A DNA stretch of 32,338 nt from an uncultured Collinsella sp. (GTDB taxonomy: Bacteria > Actinomycetota > Coriobacteriia > Coriobacteriales > Coriobacteriaceae). The translations under genes and the position numbers were made by a program. Positions 1 to 8,253 of the stretch are shown here, in pieces. Within the stretch, counting starts at the first letter, position 1. Each line of letters opens with the position of its first letter. The stretch lies in contig CAJLVJ010000020.1 in the NCBI GenBank assembly GCA_905210085.1, forward strand, positions 1 through 32,338, given 5' to 3'. A model generated the notes under the pieces. It had not been told where the DNA came from, made no database searches, and was given only the letters and a program-made list of their open reading frames with translations.

Positions 1-55
1 GCCCTCGCGGCCTAGTCGCTATTTAGGGCGTCCAAGATTTGGGGCGCAGTTCACC

Positions 56-967
56 ATGACCCGCCGCCGCTTTATTATCGGCGGCGCTATCGCAGCCGTT
101 GCGGGGCTCAGCGTTATCGGGGCGGCAACCCATGGCTTTGGCATCCCCGACTACCTTGACGGCATCCGCGGTTCACTTGACGACTACACCTGGGATCAGC
201 TGCGGGAGATTTCGCTCAAGATTAAGGCCGCCGAGACCCGTAGCGAGGCACGCGAGATTGCCAAGCGTTACCACCTGCTCGACGCTGATGGGCATATCCC
301 CTATCCGTGCACCAAGCGTGTCACGCTCACCAACGGGCTGGAGGTCGGCGCGCAGCTTGTGGGCATCCGTCACGATGAGCTTCTGGACGGTACGGGCAAG
401 GCCGGGCTGACGTTTATGTTCGACGCGGGTATTGCCGAGCGCAACGCTGCAGCTGAACCGCCGAGCGCCGGCTGGGCAGATTGCGAGCTGCGGGAATGGC
501 TCAACGGCGCCGGCCTTAAGCTGCTGCCCAACGAGTTGCGCGCACTCATTAAAGGGGTCAAGAAGGTCTCGAACAATGTGGGCGCCGCCAACAGCGCATC
601 GTGCCTGAGCGAGTTGCCCGCAACCCTTTGGCTGCCCGCCATGGTCGAGCTGTGCGGCGCGCAACCGCCCGATTCGTTTGTCGAGGACTATCACTACCTT
701 GCTGACATCTACAACGGCGAGGGCAAGGAGTATCAGCTCTTCCGCGAGCTCAAGGTGAGCCCGTATTCCACGAACGAGACGATGGTCCGCCAGTGGAAGG
801 GCAAGGACACCTGCTGGTGGGAGCGCACGGTGAGCCCCGACTCATCGGAGACCGAAGGCACGCTCTATTTGAATCGCGTTGGACACGACGGCGACGTCTT
901 TACGTACGCAACGCCTGCGGACAAGCCAAACAAACGAACCTGTGTGATCCCCGGATTCTGCATCTAG
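56..967 (+). CDS. Tat-exported DUF6273-type protein
   Basis: The 303-residue product starts with a twin-arginine-like signal: TRRRF at residues 2-6, then a hydrophobic stretch to about residue 25, so export by Tat is likely. The body resembles the DUF6273 family seen in many gut Firmicutes and Actinobacteria. Matching features are a GWADCELREWLNG block near residue 140, LWLPAMVELCG near residue 193, a WWERTVSP block near residue 252 and a C-terminal PGFCI. The biochemical role of this family is not known to me. The Shine-Dalgarno sequence before ATG 56 is weak. The frame stays open back to the window edge, but the signal peptide argues for this start. No T-rich terminator follows; repeat array 1 begins 43 bp downstream. 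Confidence 0.75.
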   Translation: MTRRRFIIGGAIAAVAGLSVIGAATHGFGIPDYLDGIRGSLDDYTWDQLREISLKIKAAETRSEAREIAKRYHLLDADGHIPYPCTKRVTLTNGLEVGAQLVGIRHDELLDGTGKAGLTFMFDAGIAERNAAAEPPSAGWADCELREWLNGAGLKLLPNELRALIKGVKKVSNNVGAANSASCLSELPATLWLPAMVELCGAQPPDSFVEDYHYLADIYNGEGKEYQLFRELKVSPYSTNETMVRQWKGKDTCWWERTVSPDSSETEGTLYLNRVGHDGDVFTYATPADKPNKRTCVIPGFCI

Positions 968-1010
968 AGAGCGGGCGTCTTGCCGTGACGGGACCCCTCC
1001 CCGGCAATTG

Positions 1011-1306
1011 TCTCGATCTGTAACACTAGCTCGGCAGATACAGGTCTAGATGTTACAGAACGAGACAAACCCCAACCCCGCGAGACAACATCTCAATCTG
1101 TAACAACTAGGACCCAAATATCGGTCTTGCTGTTACAGATCGAGATGTTCAGGTTACCCTCGAATGGTTTGTCTCGATCTGTAACATCTAGCAGGCAAAA
1201 CAGTCCCCAGATGTTACAGATTGAGACGTTAAGTTGTGGCTCGATGAAATATCTAGATCTGTAACAGTTACTCGACAAAAACGGGTCTAGTTGTTACAGA
1301 TTGAGA
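1011..1306. repeat. Alternating inverted-repeat array 1 (4 units, 40-bp phase)
   Basis: Eight copies of a 15-base motif (consensus TCTCGATCTGTAACA) alternate forward and reverse. They start at 1011, 1051, 1091, 1131, 1172, 1212, 1252 and 1292, so spacing is 40 bp except for one interval of 41. Each forward/reverse pair makes a 55-bp hairpin-capable unit with a 25-bp loop, and units are separated by 25-26 bp. Loops differ in sequence but often begin with CTAG or TTA and end with TCTAG. In unit 2 the loop holds a further pairing, GACC at 1111 with GGTC at 1123. No T-run follows, so these are not simple terminators. The array sits 154 bp upstream of copA. Its function is unknown. Confidence 0.95.
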
Positions 1307-1384
1307 CATTAGACCGGCTACGGTCCGCCGACCTGGCTATCACCTCGGCCAATAACAGAATGGCATACATTTCAATCTCCACTG

Positions 1385-1413
1385 TACACCCCCAGGGGGT
1401 ATGGGTGTATAGT
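1385..1413 (+). promoter_or_regulatory. CsoR-type copper operator overlapping the copA promoter
   Basis: The sequence ACCCCCAGGGGGT within 1388-1400 is a GC-rich dyad flanked by TA steps, as in known CsoR operators. A -10-like TATAGT lies at 1408-1413, and the -35 region would fall inside the dyad, so bound repressor would block RNA polymerase. This fits the csoR gene about 2.9 kb downstream. The operator call is by resemblance to the published consensus. Confidence 0.65.
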
Positions 1414-1460
1414 ATCAGCAGGTTAACAATTCCAACACCGAACCACAGAAAGGAGAAGCC

Positions 1461-3800
1461 ATGGCTCAAGATAAGTTTGACGTGGGCGGCATGACGTGCG
1501 CCGCGTGCCAAGCGCACGTGGACCGTGCCGTCAGCAAACTCGACGGCGTCCAAAGCGTCGCGGTCAATCTGCTCGCCGGCTCTATGCTGGTGGACTACGA
1601 CCCTGCGCAGGTCTCCCCCGACGACATTTGCACCGCTGTCGACCGCGCGGGCTACTCGGCCTCGCCCGTCAGCACGGGCATCGACGCCTCCCAAAACGGC
1701 AGTACGCAAGCCAGGTCCGGCGCCGCCCATATGGAGTCGCCCACCAAAAAGCTGGAGGCCGCCGCCTCCGCCATGCGCACCCGCCTCATCATCTCGATCG
1801 TATTCCTCATCCCACTGTTCTACATAGGCATGGGGCACATGCTCGGCTGGCCGCTGCCCGGTATTTTCACCGACCATACCCACAGCATGACACTCGCGCT
1901 CACCGAGCTCGTCCTGCTCATCCCCATCGTCTACGTCAACGACGCGTACTTTATCAACGGGTTTAAATCGCTCGCGCACGGCGCGCCCACCATGGACGCC
2001 CTTATTGCCGTGGGCGCCACCGCCTCCATCGCCTGGTCGCTCTACGCCATGTTCATCATGGCCGACCAGCTAGCCGCAGGTCAGGTGCACGAGGCCATGA
2101 TGACGAGCATGGACAACCTGTATTTTGAGAGCGCTGGCACCATCCTGTCGCTCGTCACCGTGGGCAAATACCTCGAGACGCGCAGCAAGTCCAAGACCGG
2201 CGGCGCTATCGAGGCGCTCATCGACTTAGCACCCAAGACCGCGACCGTCGTGGCAGAGGACGGCAGCGAGGCCACCGTCGACGTCGATGCCATTCTGCCC
2301 GGCCAGGTGCTGCGTGTGCGCCCCGGCGAGTCCATCCCCGTTGACGGCGTGGTACTCGAGGGCGCTTCGGCCGTGGACGAAAGCGCGCTCACCGGCGAAT
2401 CCATTCCCGTGGAGAAGACCGCCGGCGACACTGTCAACGCAGCCACGGTCAACCGCACGGGCTCGTTTACCTTCCGCGCCACGCGTGTGGGCGCCGACAC
2501 GTCGCTCGCCAAGATTATCCAGCTCGTCGAGGACGCCAACGCCACCAAGGCGCCCATCGCCCGCATGGCCGACAAGGTCGCCGGCGTGTTCGTGCCCGTA
2601 GTATTCGCAATCTCGGCCGTGACCTTTGTGGTGTGGATGGTGCTGACCGGAAGCATCAACGAAGCGCTTACCTCCGCCGTCGCCGTGCTGGTGATCAGCT
2701 GCCCGTGCGCGCTGGGCCTGGCCACGCCCGTCGCCATTATGGTCGGCACCGGCAAGGGCGCCGAGATGGGCATTCTGTTTAAGAGCGCCGAAGCGCTGGA
2801 GAACCTGCGCAGCGTGGGCACCGTAGTACTCGACAAGACGGGCACCGTCACCCGCGGCAAGCCGGCTGTGACCGATATCACGGTAGCCACGCGCGCTGAC
2901 GGCTCGCCCACCATGAGCGAAAAGGCGTTGCTCAAGCTGGCCGCTGCGCTGGAGCGCTCAAGCGAGCACCCGCTGGCCGAGGCGATTATGGCCGAGTGCA
3001 AGGCGCGCGGAATCGTCGCACGCATGGTCGAGGACTTTGCCGCCGTGCCCGGGCGAGGCGTTACGGCACGCGAGGGGCAGAATGTCATCGCCGCCGGCAA
3101 CGTGCGTCTGATGGACGAGCTGGGCGCGAAGGTGCCCGCCGGCCTTGCCGAACAGTTCGCGGCCGAGGGCAAGACGCCGCTGTTCTTTGCCAAGAACAGC
3201 GAGCTTGTCGGTACCATCGCCGTGGCTGATGAGGTCAAAGAGACGAGCGCCGAGGCCATCGCCGCGCTCCGCAAGCTCGGCATCGACGTGCGCATGCTCA
3301 CCGGCGACAACCGCGTGACAGCCGAAGCGATCGCCCGCCGCGTGAGACTGAGCAGCGAGCAGGTCATCGCCGACGTCCTCCCCGCCGACAAGGAACGCCA
3401 CGTGCGCGAGCTGCAGGATGCGGGCAGCAAGGTCGCCATGGTGGGCGACGGCATCAACGACTCCCCCGCCCTGGCGCGCGCCGACGTGGGCCTTGCCATC
3501 GGTACCGGCGCCGACATCGCCAAAGAAGGGGCAGATGTGGTTCTCATGCGCAGCGACCTCATGGACGTCGCCCGCGCCATCGAGCTTTCGCGCGCCACGA
3601 TTCGTAACATCAAGCAGGACTTGTTCTGGGCGCTGTTCTACAACGGCATCGGCATTCCGCTCGCCGCGGGCGTGTTCTTCCCCCTCACCGGTTGGCAGCT
3701 CTCGCCGATGTTTGGCGCTGCGGCCATGAGCCTGTCGAGCGTGTGCGTCGTGTCCAATGCGCTGCGCCTGCGAACCTTTAAGCCCAAGACGGCGCGCTGA
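1461..3800 (+). CDS. copA: Copper-exporting P1B-type ATPase
   Basis: The 779-residue protein is an ATP-driven Cu(I) exporter of the inner membrane. It has an N-terminal HMA domain with GMTCAAC at residues 10-16, a TGES actuator motif at about 311-314 and the transmembrane CPC copper site at 414-416 (context SCPCALGLATP). It also has the phosphorylation motif DKTGT at 458-462, the P1B signature HP at 503-504 and GDGIND at 662-667. Length and domain order are normal for CopA. The start at 1461 follows AAGGAG at good spacing. The CsoR-like operator upstream, and copZ and csoR downstream on the same strand, make this a copper-detoxification cluster. Silver transport is possible, but the CPC motif and context favour copper. 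Confidence 0.96.
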   Translation: MAQDKFDVGGMTCAACQAHVDRAVSKLDGVQSVAVNLLAGSMLVDYDPAQVSPDDICTAVDRAGYSASPVSTGIDASQNGSTQARSGAAHMESPTKKLEAAASAMRTRLIISIVFLIPLFYIGMGHMLGWPLPGIFTDHTHSMTLALTELVLLIPIVYVNDAYFINGFKSLAHGAPTMDALIAVGATASIAWSLYAMFIMADQLAAGQVHEAMMTSMDNLYFESAGTILSLVTVGKYLETRSKSKTGGAIEALIDLAPKTATVVAEDGSEATVDVDAILPGQVLRVRPGESIPVDGVVLEGASAVDESALTGESIPVEKTAGDTVNAATVNRTGSFTFRATRVGADTSLAKIIQLVEDANATKAPIARMADKVAGVFVPVVFAISAVTFVVWMVLTGSINEALTSAVAVLVISCPCALGLATPVAIMVGTGKGAEMGILFKSAEALENLRSVGTVVLDKTGTVTRGKPAVTDITVATRADGSPTMSEKALLKLAAALERSSEHPLAEAIMAECKARGIVARMVEDFAAVPGRGVTAREGQNVIAAGNVRLMDELGAKVPAGLAEQFAAEGKTPLFFAKNSELVGTIAVADEVKETSAEAIAALRKLGIDVRMLTGDNRVTAEAIARRVRLSSEQVIADVLPADKERHVRELQDAGSKVAMVGDGINDSPALARADVGLAIGTGADIAKEGADVVLMRSDLMDVARAIELSRATIRNIKQDLFWALFYNGIGIPLAAGVFFPLTGWQLSPMFGAAAMSLSSVCVVSNALRLRTFKPKTAR

Positions 3801-3811
3801 AGCACCCGACC

Positions 3812-3869
3812 TTGCCCCTCAAACCGTCGCTCGCGTACCAAAGTACGCTTCGCTCCTCTTTCGGGGCAA
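3812..3869. repeat. Nested stem-loop between copA and copZ
   Basis: TTGCCCC (3812-3818) pairs with GGGGCAA (3863-3869), and inside it GCGTAC (3833-3838) pairs with GTACGC (3843-3848) around a CAAA loop. There is no T-tract, so termination after copA is uncertain. It may instead be a processing site or another intergenic palindrome. The rest of 3870-3952 shows only a GATAAT -10-like box at 3924-3929 before copZ. Confidence 0.5.
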
Positions 3870-3952
3870 TCTCGGGCACCTCAGCGCACCTTTAAGATGA
3901 CGCTATTCACGACTAAACTGTCAGATAATCTCAATCGATAAGGAGTACACCC

Positions 3953-4174
3953 ATGCGTTTCACAATTAAGACTTCCGGCCTTATGTGCGGTCACTGCGAC
4001 GCCACTGTCGAGACGGCACTGCTCAACGTTGCCGGCGTGACCGACGCCGATGCCGATCACGAGACCCAGACCGTCCAGGTGGAGTGCGCCGACACCGTGA
4101 CCGCCGAGCAGCTCGCCGCCGCTGTCGAGGCCGCGGGCGAGAAGTTCCACGCCCTATCCGTGACCGCCGCGTAG
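3953..4174 (+). CDS. copZ: Copper chaperone, HMA domain
   Basis: A 73-residue single HMA-domain protein that should carry Cu(I) in the cytoplasm and hand it to CopA or CsoR. The metal loop reads GLMCGHC (residues 9-15), giving the CxxC pair. The usual MTC/MxC order is slightly altered, since the common motif is GMTCxxC and here the M directly precedes the first cysteine. Length is typical for CopZ. The start is preceded by AAGGAG seven bases upstream. The gene lies between copA and csoR on the same strand. The 152-bp gap after copA and a GATAAT box at 3924 suggest it may also have its own promoter. Confidence 0.88.
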   Translation: MRFTIKTSGLMCGHCDATVETALLNVAGVTDADADHETQTVQVECADTVTAEQLAAAVEAAGEKFHALSVTAA

Positions 4175-4200
4175 CAGGCGCCGCCTACTCAATCCTCAGA

Positions 4201-4267
4201 AGTTGCGGTGAAATACGGACTGTTGAGCCGCCCTAGGCCTTTAAACAGTCCGTATTTCACCGCAACT
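4201..4267. repeat. Perfect 24-bp inverted repeat, family B copy 1
   Basis: The left arm 4201-4224 (begins AGTTGCGGTGAAATA, ends GGACTGTT) is the exact reverse complement of 4244-4267, around a 19-bp loop. It lies between copZ and csoR, 42 bp before the csoR start. Related copies are at 18464-18530 and, as a half copy, 32264-32287. It has no T-tract. It is likely a dispersed palindromic repeat but could influence csoR mRNA. Confidence 0.93.
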
Positions 4268-4309
4268 GACGGGGACATCCGAAAGATCGACCAGAAACGA
4301 GGACCCGCC

Positions 4310-4582
4310 ATGATGGCAGACCACAAATCGGTGACCCGCATGCTCAAGACGGCGCGCGGCCAGATCGACGGCATCTTGCGGATGGTCGATGAGGACCGTT
4401 ATTGCGTCGATATTTCCACGCAGCTCATGGCCACGCAGGCACTCCTCGCGCGTATTAACGCCGACGTGCTCAAGGCGCATATCGAGGGCTGCGTGACTTC
4501 GGCAATCGAATCGGGCGACGAAGACCTAAAGGCCGCCAAGCTCGCCGAGATCGAACGCGTTGTCGACAAGCTCTCCAAGTAA
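4310..4582 (+). CDS. csoR: Copper-sensing repressor, CsoR/FrmR family
   Basis: The 90-residue all-helical protein belongs to the DUF156 family. It carries the CsoR copper-ligand set C32, H57 and C61 (contexts YCVDIS and KAHIEGC) and the RGQIDGILRMV stretch near the N terminus. Family knowledge says apo-CsoR binds GC-rich dyads and Cu(I) releases it; the dyad upstream of copA is the obvious target. I place the start at ATG 4310, immediately followed by a second ATG, because GAGGA precedes it. The frame is open further upstream but runs through the family B palindrome. Other members of this family sense nickel, formaldehyde or persulfide, but the C-H-C set plus copA/copZ favour copper. Confidence 0.92.
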   Translation: MMADHKSVTRMLKTARGQIDGILRMVDEDRYCVDISTQLMATQALLARINADVLKAHIEGCVTSAIESGDEDLKAAKLAEIERVVDKLSK

Positions 4583-4593
4583 TTGGGGCATTG

Positions 4594-4673
4594 GGGACAG
4601 ACTTCTTTGCACCGTCTTGGTGTTCCGGGGACAGGTATGTTTGCACCGCATTGGTGCAGATTGACCTGTCCCC
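4594..4673. repeat. GGGGACAGGT-type palindrome, tandem degenerate and intact copies
   Basis: GGGGACAGGT (4627-4636) pairs with ACCTGTCCCC (4664-4673), and inside it TGCACC (4642-4647) pairs with GGTGCA (4653-4658). Immediately upstream, 4594-4623 is a diverged copy of the left half (GGGGACAGA, then GCACCGTCTTGGTG). The element closes the copper cluster. It could act as a weak terminator but has no T-run. Related GGGACAGG/CCTGTCCC motifs occur elsewhere in the window. Confidence 0.8.
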
Positions 4674-4728
4674 CTTGCTCTAAATCGGGTATAAAGGCGT
4701 GCAGCATATCGAACGAAAGGCAATTTGC

Positions 4729-5202
4729 ATGAATGACTTTATGAAGGGTCGCAATGGTGCCGATGAACTCACCATCGTGATGGGTTTTGCGGGTATTGTC
4801 ATCGCGATGATCGGATCGATAGCCCGCATCCAGTGGCTCAGCTGGATCGCCATCGCCGTCATCGTGATCGGCGTGCTGCGCGGCCTGTCCAAAAACATCG
4901 ATGCACGTCGCAAGGAGAACGAGGCCTTTGTCGCCACGACCGCCAATGTTCCCGGCTTGGGCAAGTTCGTCGCCAGCTTGGGCGGTGGCGCTGCAGCGGC
5001 CAGCACCTCACGCGCGGCCGGCACCAGTAAGGAAGACTTTGAGCGCGCCAAGCGCACGGCTAAGAAGATGTGGAAGGGTCGCAAGACCACGGCATACCTC
5101 AAGTGCCCCAACTGCGGCCAGATGCTCTCCGTCCCCAAGGGCAAGGGCAAGATCCGCGTCACCTGCCCCAAGTGCCACGCCAAGATGGAGACGCGCTCAT
5201 AG
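4729..5202 (+). CDS. Membrane protein with C-terminal zinc ribbon
   Basis: The 157-residue protein has two hydrophobic segments near the N terminus (about residues 12-32 and 34-52), an Ala/Gly/Ser-rich linker and a basic region. A C-terminal zinc ribbon has cysteines at 126, 129, 146 and 149 (CPNC and CPKC knuckles). The ribbon probably faces the cytoplasm. No specific function can be assigned; similar small ribbon proteins in Actinobacteria are uncharacterised. I chose ATG 4729 because GAAAGG lies eight bases upstream; a GTG at 4699 in frame has no good ribosome site. A TATAAA box at 4690-4695 may be the -10. A strong terminator follows at 5225. Confidence 0.75.
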   Translation: MNDFMKGRNGADELTIVMGFAGIVIAMIGSIARIQWLSWIAIAVIVIGVLRGLSKNIDARRKENEAFVATTANVPGLGKFVASLGGGAAAASTSRAAGTSKEDFERAKRTAKKMWKGRKTTAYLKCPNCGQMLSVPKGKGKIRVTCPKCHAKMETRS

Positions 5203-5224
5203 CCGCCATGCCATGGGACAAATA

Positions 5225-5259
5225 AAAGCCGAGGCCTCGCGCTGAGACCTCGGCTTTTT
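5225..5259 (+). terminator. Rho-independent terminator
   Basis: AAAGCCGAGG (5225-5234) pairs with CCTCGGCTTT (5248-5257) and the T-run continues to 5259. The A-run on the left arm lets it work for the opposing amidohydrolase gene as well, so it is probably bidirectional between convergent genes. Confidence 0.92.
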
Positions 5260-5292
5260 GCATGCGACAACGGAGCTGTCCCTTTGTCACAC

Positions 5293-6663
5293 CTATGCTA
5301 CGCCATCGCGGGCCAGCTCCTCGGCAAGCGCTTCGGCAGGCATGGCCAAAATCGCGTCGAGCTCGGCGTCCACCTCGGGAATGCGCTTCACCTTGAGCTT
5401 GCGCACCAGATCGCCGCGGCACATTACGTGTACCGGCTCACTCAAGGCGCACAGATCATCCAGAGGATTCTTGCGCGTCACCAGGATATCGGCGGCCTTG
5501 CCGCACTCGATTGTGCCGGTCTCGCCGCCCAGCCCCAGCAGTTCGGCATTGACCTGTGTGGCCGTATGCAGTGCGAAGGCGTTGCCCACGCCGACATACT
5601 TGGCAAAATAGGCCACCTCACGCCACATGTCATACTGCGTCACGAACGGGCAGCTCGAGTCCGTGCCCAGGCCCACCTTAACGCCAGCTTCCAGTGCGGC
5701 ACGAGCGCTCTCGATGATGCCCGAGCACACGATGTCGCCGTTCTTCTTTTGCGTATCAGTCGAATGGGTCTTTTTCGGGTCGAGCAGCACAAACGGCAGT
5801 GCCGGACTGATGGTGCAGGTCACGCTGGGTGCACGCCCCTCGAGCTGCGTGCCCGCGGCGCCACGGTACAGCTCCAGAATCTCGGGCGTCAACGGAGCGC
5901 CGTGCTCAATTGTGTCAACGCCGGCCTCAAGCGCGGCCTTCACGCCCTCGGTACTCTCGACATGAGCCATAACAGGAAGGCCCATATCGTGCGCAGCCTT
6001 GCACGCCGCCGCGGCAACCTCCACCGGCATACGCAGCACGCCCGGCTCGCCCACCTCGGTCGCATCGAACACACCGCTCGTTACGAACAGCTTAATGACG
6101 TCGGCACCGCGCGCATACAGGTCGCGCACCTGTTCGGCTGCCTCGGCGGGACTGTTTGCCACCTGGGCGAACAGTCCCGCACCATGGCCGCCCGGCACCG
6201 TGACGCCCGTTCCCGGCGCCACCAGGCGAGGACCTTGATACTTGCCGGCATCGATAGCATCGCGCACGGCCAGATCGGCAAACAGCGGATCGCCCGCGCC
6301 GCGCACCGTGGTCACGCCACTTGCCAGTTGTTGTTGGGCGCTGCCCTTAAGAATATGGCGCACGATGGCGCGCCCCACGGGATTATCGAGCTTCTTCATC
6401 AGCGCGCCCGCATCGCCCGCCGAAACCGGCTTGCCCGAACCGCACAGATGCACATGCATATTGATGAGACCGGGCATGAGATACGCACCTGCCAGGTCGA
6501 TGACCTCGGCACCTGCAGGTGCCTGCGCCACAGCACTCGGCCCCATCCACGTGATGACACCGCGCTCAACAGTCACGGCCGTGTCGGGCTGCGGCTCCAT
6601 ATGTTCCGAACCGTCCAGAACGGTCGCATTGATAAACAACGTGGAACGATCGGCAGACGCCAT
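5293..6663 (-). CDS. Metal-dependent amidohydrolase (imidazolonepropionase/prolidase-like)
   Basis: The 456-residue protein is a TIM-barrel amidohydrolase-superfamily enzyme of the cytosolic imidazolonepropionase-like or Xaa-Pro dipeptidase group. Visible ligands are HVH at residues 70-72 after GLINM, a candidate carboxylated lysine K191 (VIKLF), H234 (MAHVES), H254 (TIEHG) and the catalytic D335 (GLGTDSS). Together these form a complete binuclear-metal set. No signal peptide is seen. The substrate is unknown; relatives act on N-acyl or Xaa-Pro dipeptides. The start at 6663 follows GGGGGAGGAG; an in-frame ATG at 6696 lacks one. Array 2 begins 155 bp upstream of the start, and 6664-6818 is otherwise unremarkable. 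Histidine-utilisation genes are absent nearby, so hutI is unlikely. Confidence 0.87.
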   Translation of the reverse strand: MASADRSTLFINATVLDGSEHMEPQPDTAVTVERGVITWMGPSAVAQAPAGAEVIDLAGAYLMPGLINMHVHLCGSGKPVSAGDAGALMKKLDNPVGRAIVRHILKGSAQQQLASGVTTVRGAGDPLFADLAVRDAIDAGKYQGPRLVAPGTGVTVPGGHGAGLFAQVANSPAEAAEQVRDLYARGADVIKLFVTSGVFDATEVGEPGVLRMPVEVAAAACKAAHDMGLPVMAHVESTEGVKAALEAGVDTIEHGAPLTPEILELYRGAAGTQLEGRAPSVTCTISPALPFVLLDPKKTHSTDTQKKNGDIVCSGIIESARAALEAGVKVGLGTDSSCPFVTQYDMWREVAYFAKYVGVGNAFALHTATQVNAELLGLGGETGTIECGKAADILVTRKNPLDDLCALSEPVHVMCRGDLVRKLKVKRIPEVDAELDAILAMPAEALAEELARDGVA

Positions 6664-6818
6664 ATCGAGCTCCTCCCCCTCAGAAAACTTGAACATCTGT
6701 CCATTATTACCCAGCGCGGAAGGATTGCTGCGGACATATCGGTTAACGGAAAAAGGAGGGGAAGGACGTGAGGATGAACAGACCAGTGCAGCGACGCTTC
6801 GATCGTTCCAGCAAAACG

Positions 6819-7113
6819 TCTCGATCCGTAACAGGCAGACCGTCTTTAACCTTTCAAATGTTACAGATCGAGATCTTTCGGCACCGCGTCAACCTTTGTC
6901 TCGATCTGTAACAGTTAGGTCGAATTTTGACCGTTAGATGTTACAGATCGAGATATTCTCCAGCCCCGTCGTCAAACGTCTAGATCTGTAACAAGTAGAC
7001 AGGTTTTCGGCCTCTAGATGTTACAGATTGAGATCTTTTAGCGGCAGCCAGCCTTCTGTCTTGATCTGTAGCAGTTACGAGGTCAAACGGCCCCTTGCTG
7101 TTACAGATCGAGA
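6819..7113. repeat. Alternating inverted-repeat array 2 (4 units, exact 40-bp phase)
   Basis: Eight motif copies start at 6819, 6859, 6899, 6939, 6979, 7019, 7059 and 7099, every interval being exactly 40 bp and orientation alternating. Four match the consensus TCTCGATCTGTAACA exactly and none has more than two changes. Unit 2 (6899-6953) has fully complementary arms and an inner GGTC/GACC pairing at 6918 and 6929. Inter-unit spacers are 25 bp and partly alike; for example 6874-6898 and 7034-7058 share a TCTTT...CAG/CC...CCTT.TG pattern. The array separates the amidohydrolase promoter region from the 3' end of the DUF559-like gene, ending 42 bp from its stop. Confidence 0.95.
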
Positions 7114-7155
7114 CAAACTCGGCAGGAACAACCACATCCGCGTCAGTTGCACCCC

Positions 7156-8232
7156 TCAGCGCCCATACCACCGGCATCTCCATTCCTCAGCCAAATCGGC
7201 CCGCTGTGGAATTCCCGCCAGCCTCATCTTCTCAACCAGCTTCCCCGAATTCTTGAGCTCATCAAACGTAAACCGAAGCACCTTGTGCCCGAGCATTGTC
7301 AGATGAGACTCCCGTTGACGTTCTGCCACGAATGGGTCGACCGACTCCCGGCCCTCGCCGTTCTGCAAGGTGTACTTCACCTTTCCGTCGAGCTCGCCGA
7401 TGACACACGTCCCGTCCTCGAGCCGCCAAAAATAGTCGACGCGAAACACCTGGCTCGGATCGAGCGGGTCGCGAAACTCCGCCTGCAGCTCCGGAACCGG
7501 AAAGCCGTACGCAATAAAGAACGCTCGGAACCGAGACTCGCCGCCGTTTTCGGACAGCCCGTCCGCATACGACGCAATCGCCTGTGCCCTGCGATACCCT
7601 CGCCTGCCCTCGCAATCGGCGCGGAGGCGCTCGCACAAATCCCCACGTGATACGCCCTTCGCCCGCAATGCAGAATCGGCGATCGCCAGACCATACGAAA
7701 ACGGCGCACGCAGCAGACAATCCTCCACCGTGCGCCAAAACGACGTCACCCGCACGCCGTCGACGCGCTCAAGCGCTCCCGCCATCTGAGGACGCAACAA
7801 CCTGCACCCGCTGCTCAACGTCACCGAACAACCCGTCTTAACAAGAAAACGCGGCCCGAGCAGATCATTCGGCACCTCCAGACCCCACAAAAGTGCCGCG
7901 TCATAACCCCAAAACGCCCAATCGGGATGAAATTCCGCAAGCCCCCTGATAGTCCTCAGTGCTCGCTCCGTCAGCGTCAATGCATCCCAATCATGCTGAA
8001 AACAGAACAGGTACGGCTCGGGCTCCGCGATATCGTCGGTTCCAACATGGCGTCGCAGCCACATGAGCTCGGTATTGTCATGCGTTGCGAGCAGCGCACC
8101 TTGCTTGGCCGTCTCCGTGAGCCGCGCGAGCATCCTATTCCGCGCCAACGTGTTGCGAGTCGCATGTTTGTGTTTGAGAACGGTATTAGACACTTTCATC
8201 ACCACCACGTCGGACAAATGGTCCATCGTCAC
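7156..8232 (-). CDS. AbiEi/DUF559-like protein with PD-(D/E)XK endonuclease fold
   Basis: About 358 residues. The C-terminal part matches the DUF559/Vsr-like nuclease pattern: VDYFW (candidate catalytic Asp), then GELDGK (Glu-x-Asp-Gly-Lys), then an ERQRESHLTMLGHKVLRF block like the family's helix-strand end. The preceding middle region (TVEDCLLRAPF...ADSALR, then ADGLSENGGESRFR) is the arrangement typical of actinobacterial AbiEi-like antitoxin/endonuclease proteins. No AbiEii toxin neighbour is present, so a standard toxin-antitoxin pair is not supported. GGAGG at 8242-8238 gives GTG 8232 (5-base spacer) or ATG 8226 (11-base spacer); an upstream TTG at 8250 precedes the ribosome site. The gene is bracketed by repeat arrays 2 and 3, which is unusual. 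The activity is inferred, not shown. Confidence 0.8.
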   Translation of the reverse strand: MTMDHLSDVVVMKVSNTVLKHKHATRNTLARNRMLARLTETAKQGALLATHDNTELMWLRRHVGTDDIAEPEPYLFCFQHDWDALTLTERALRTIRGLAEFHPDWAFWGYDAALLWGLEVPNDLLGPRFLVKTGCSVTLSSGCRLLRPQMAGALERVDGVRVTSFWRTVEDCLLRAPFSYGLAIADSALRAKGVSRGDLCERLRADCEGRRGYRRAQAIASYADGLSENGGESRFRAFFIAYGFPVPELQAEFRDPLDPSQVFRVDYFWRLEDGTCVIGELDGKVKYTLQNGEGRESVDPFVAERQRESHLTMLGHKVLRFTFDELKNSGKLVEKMRLAGIPQRADLAEEWRCRWYGR

Positions 8233-8253
8233 CGTTGCCTCCGCTGACAAATG

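Noticed and set aside
1011..1306. CRISPR array
   Set aside because: Motifs alternate in orientation instead of repeating directly, spacers are partly alike between arrays, and there are no cas genes in the window.
6774..6915. Small plus-strand open frame with an AAGGAGG upstream, running into array 2
   Set aside because: It would be translated through the repeat, has no family resemblance, and the purine-rich stretch is 12 or more bases from the ATG.
6819..7113. Run of rho-independent terminators
   Set aside because: The hairpins lack T-tracts, have long 25-base loops, and occur in multiples upstream of genes.
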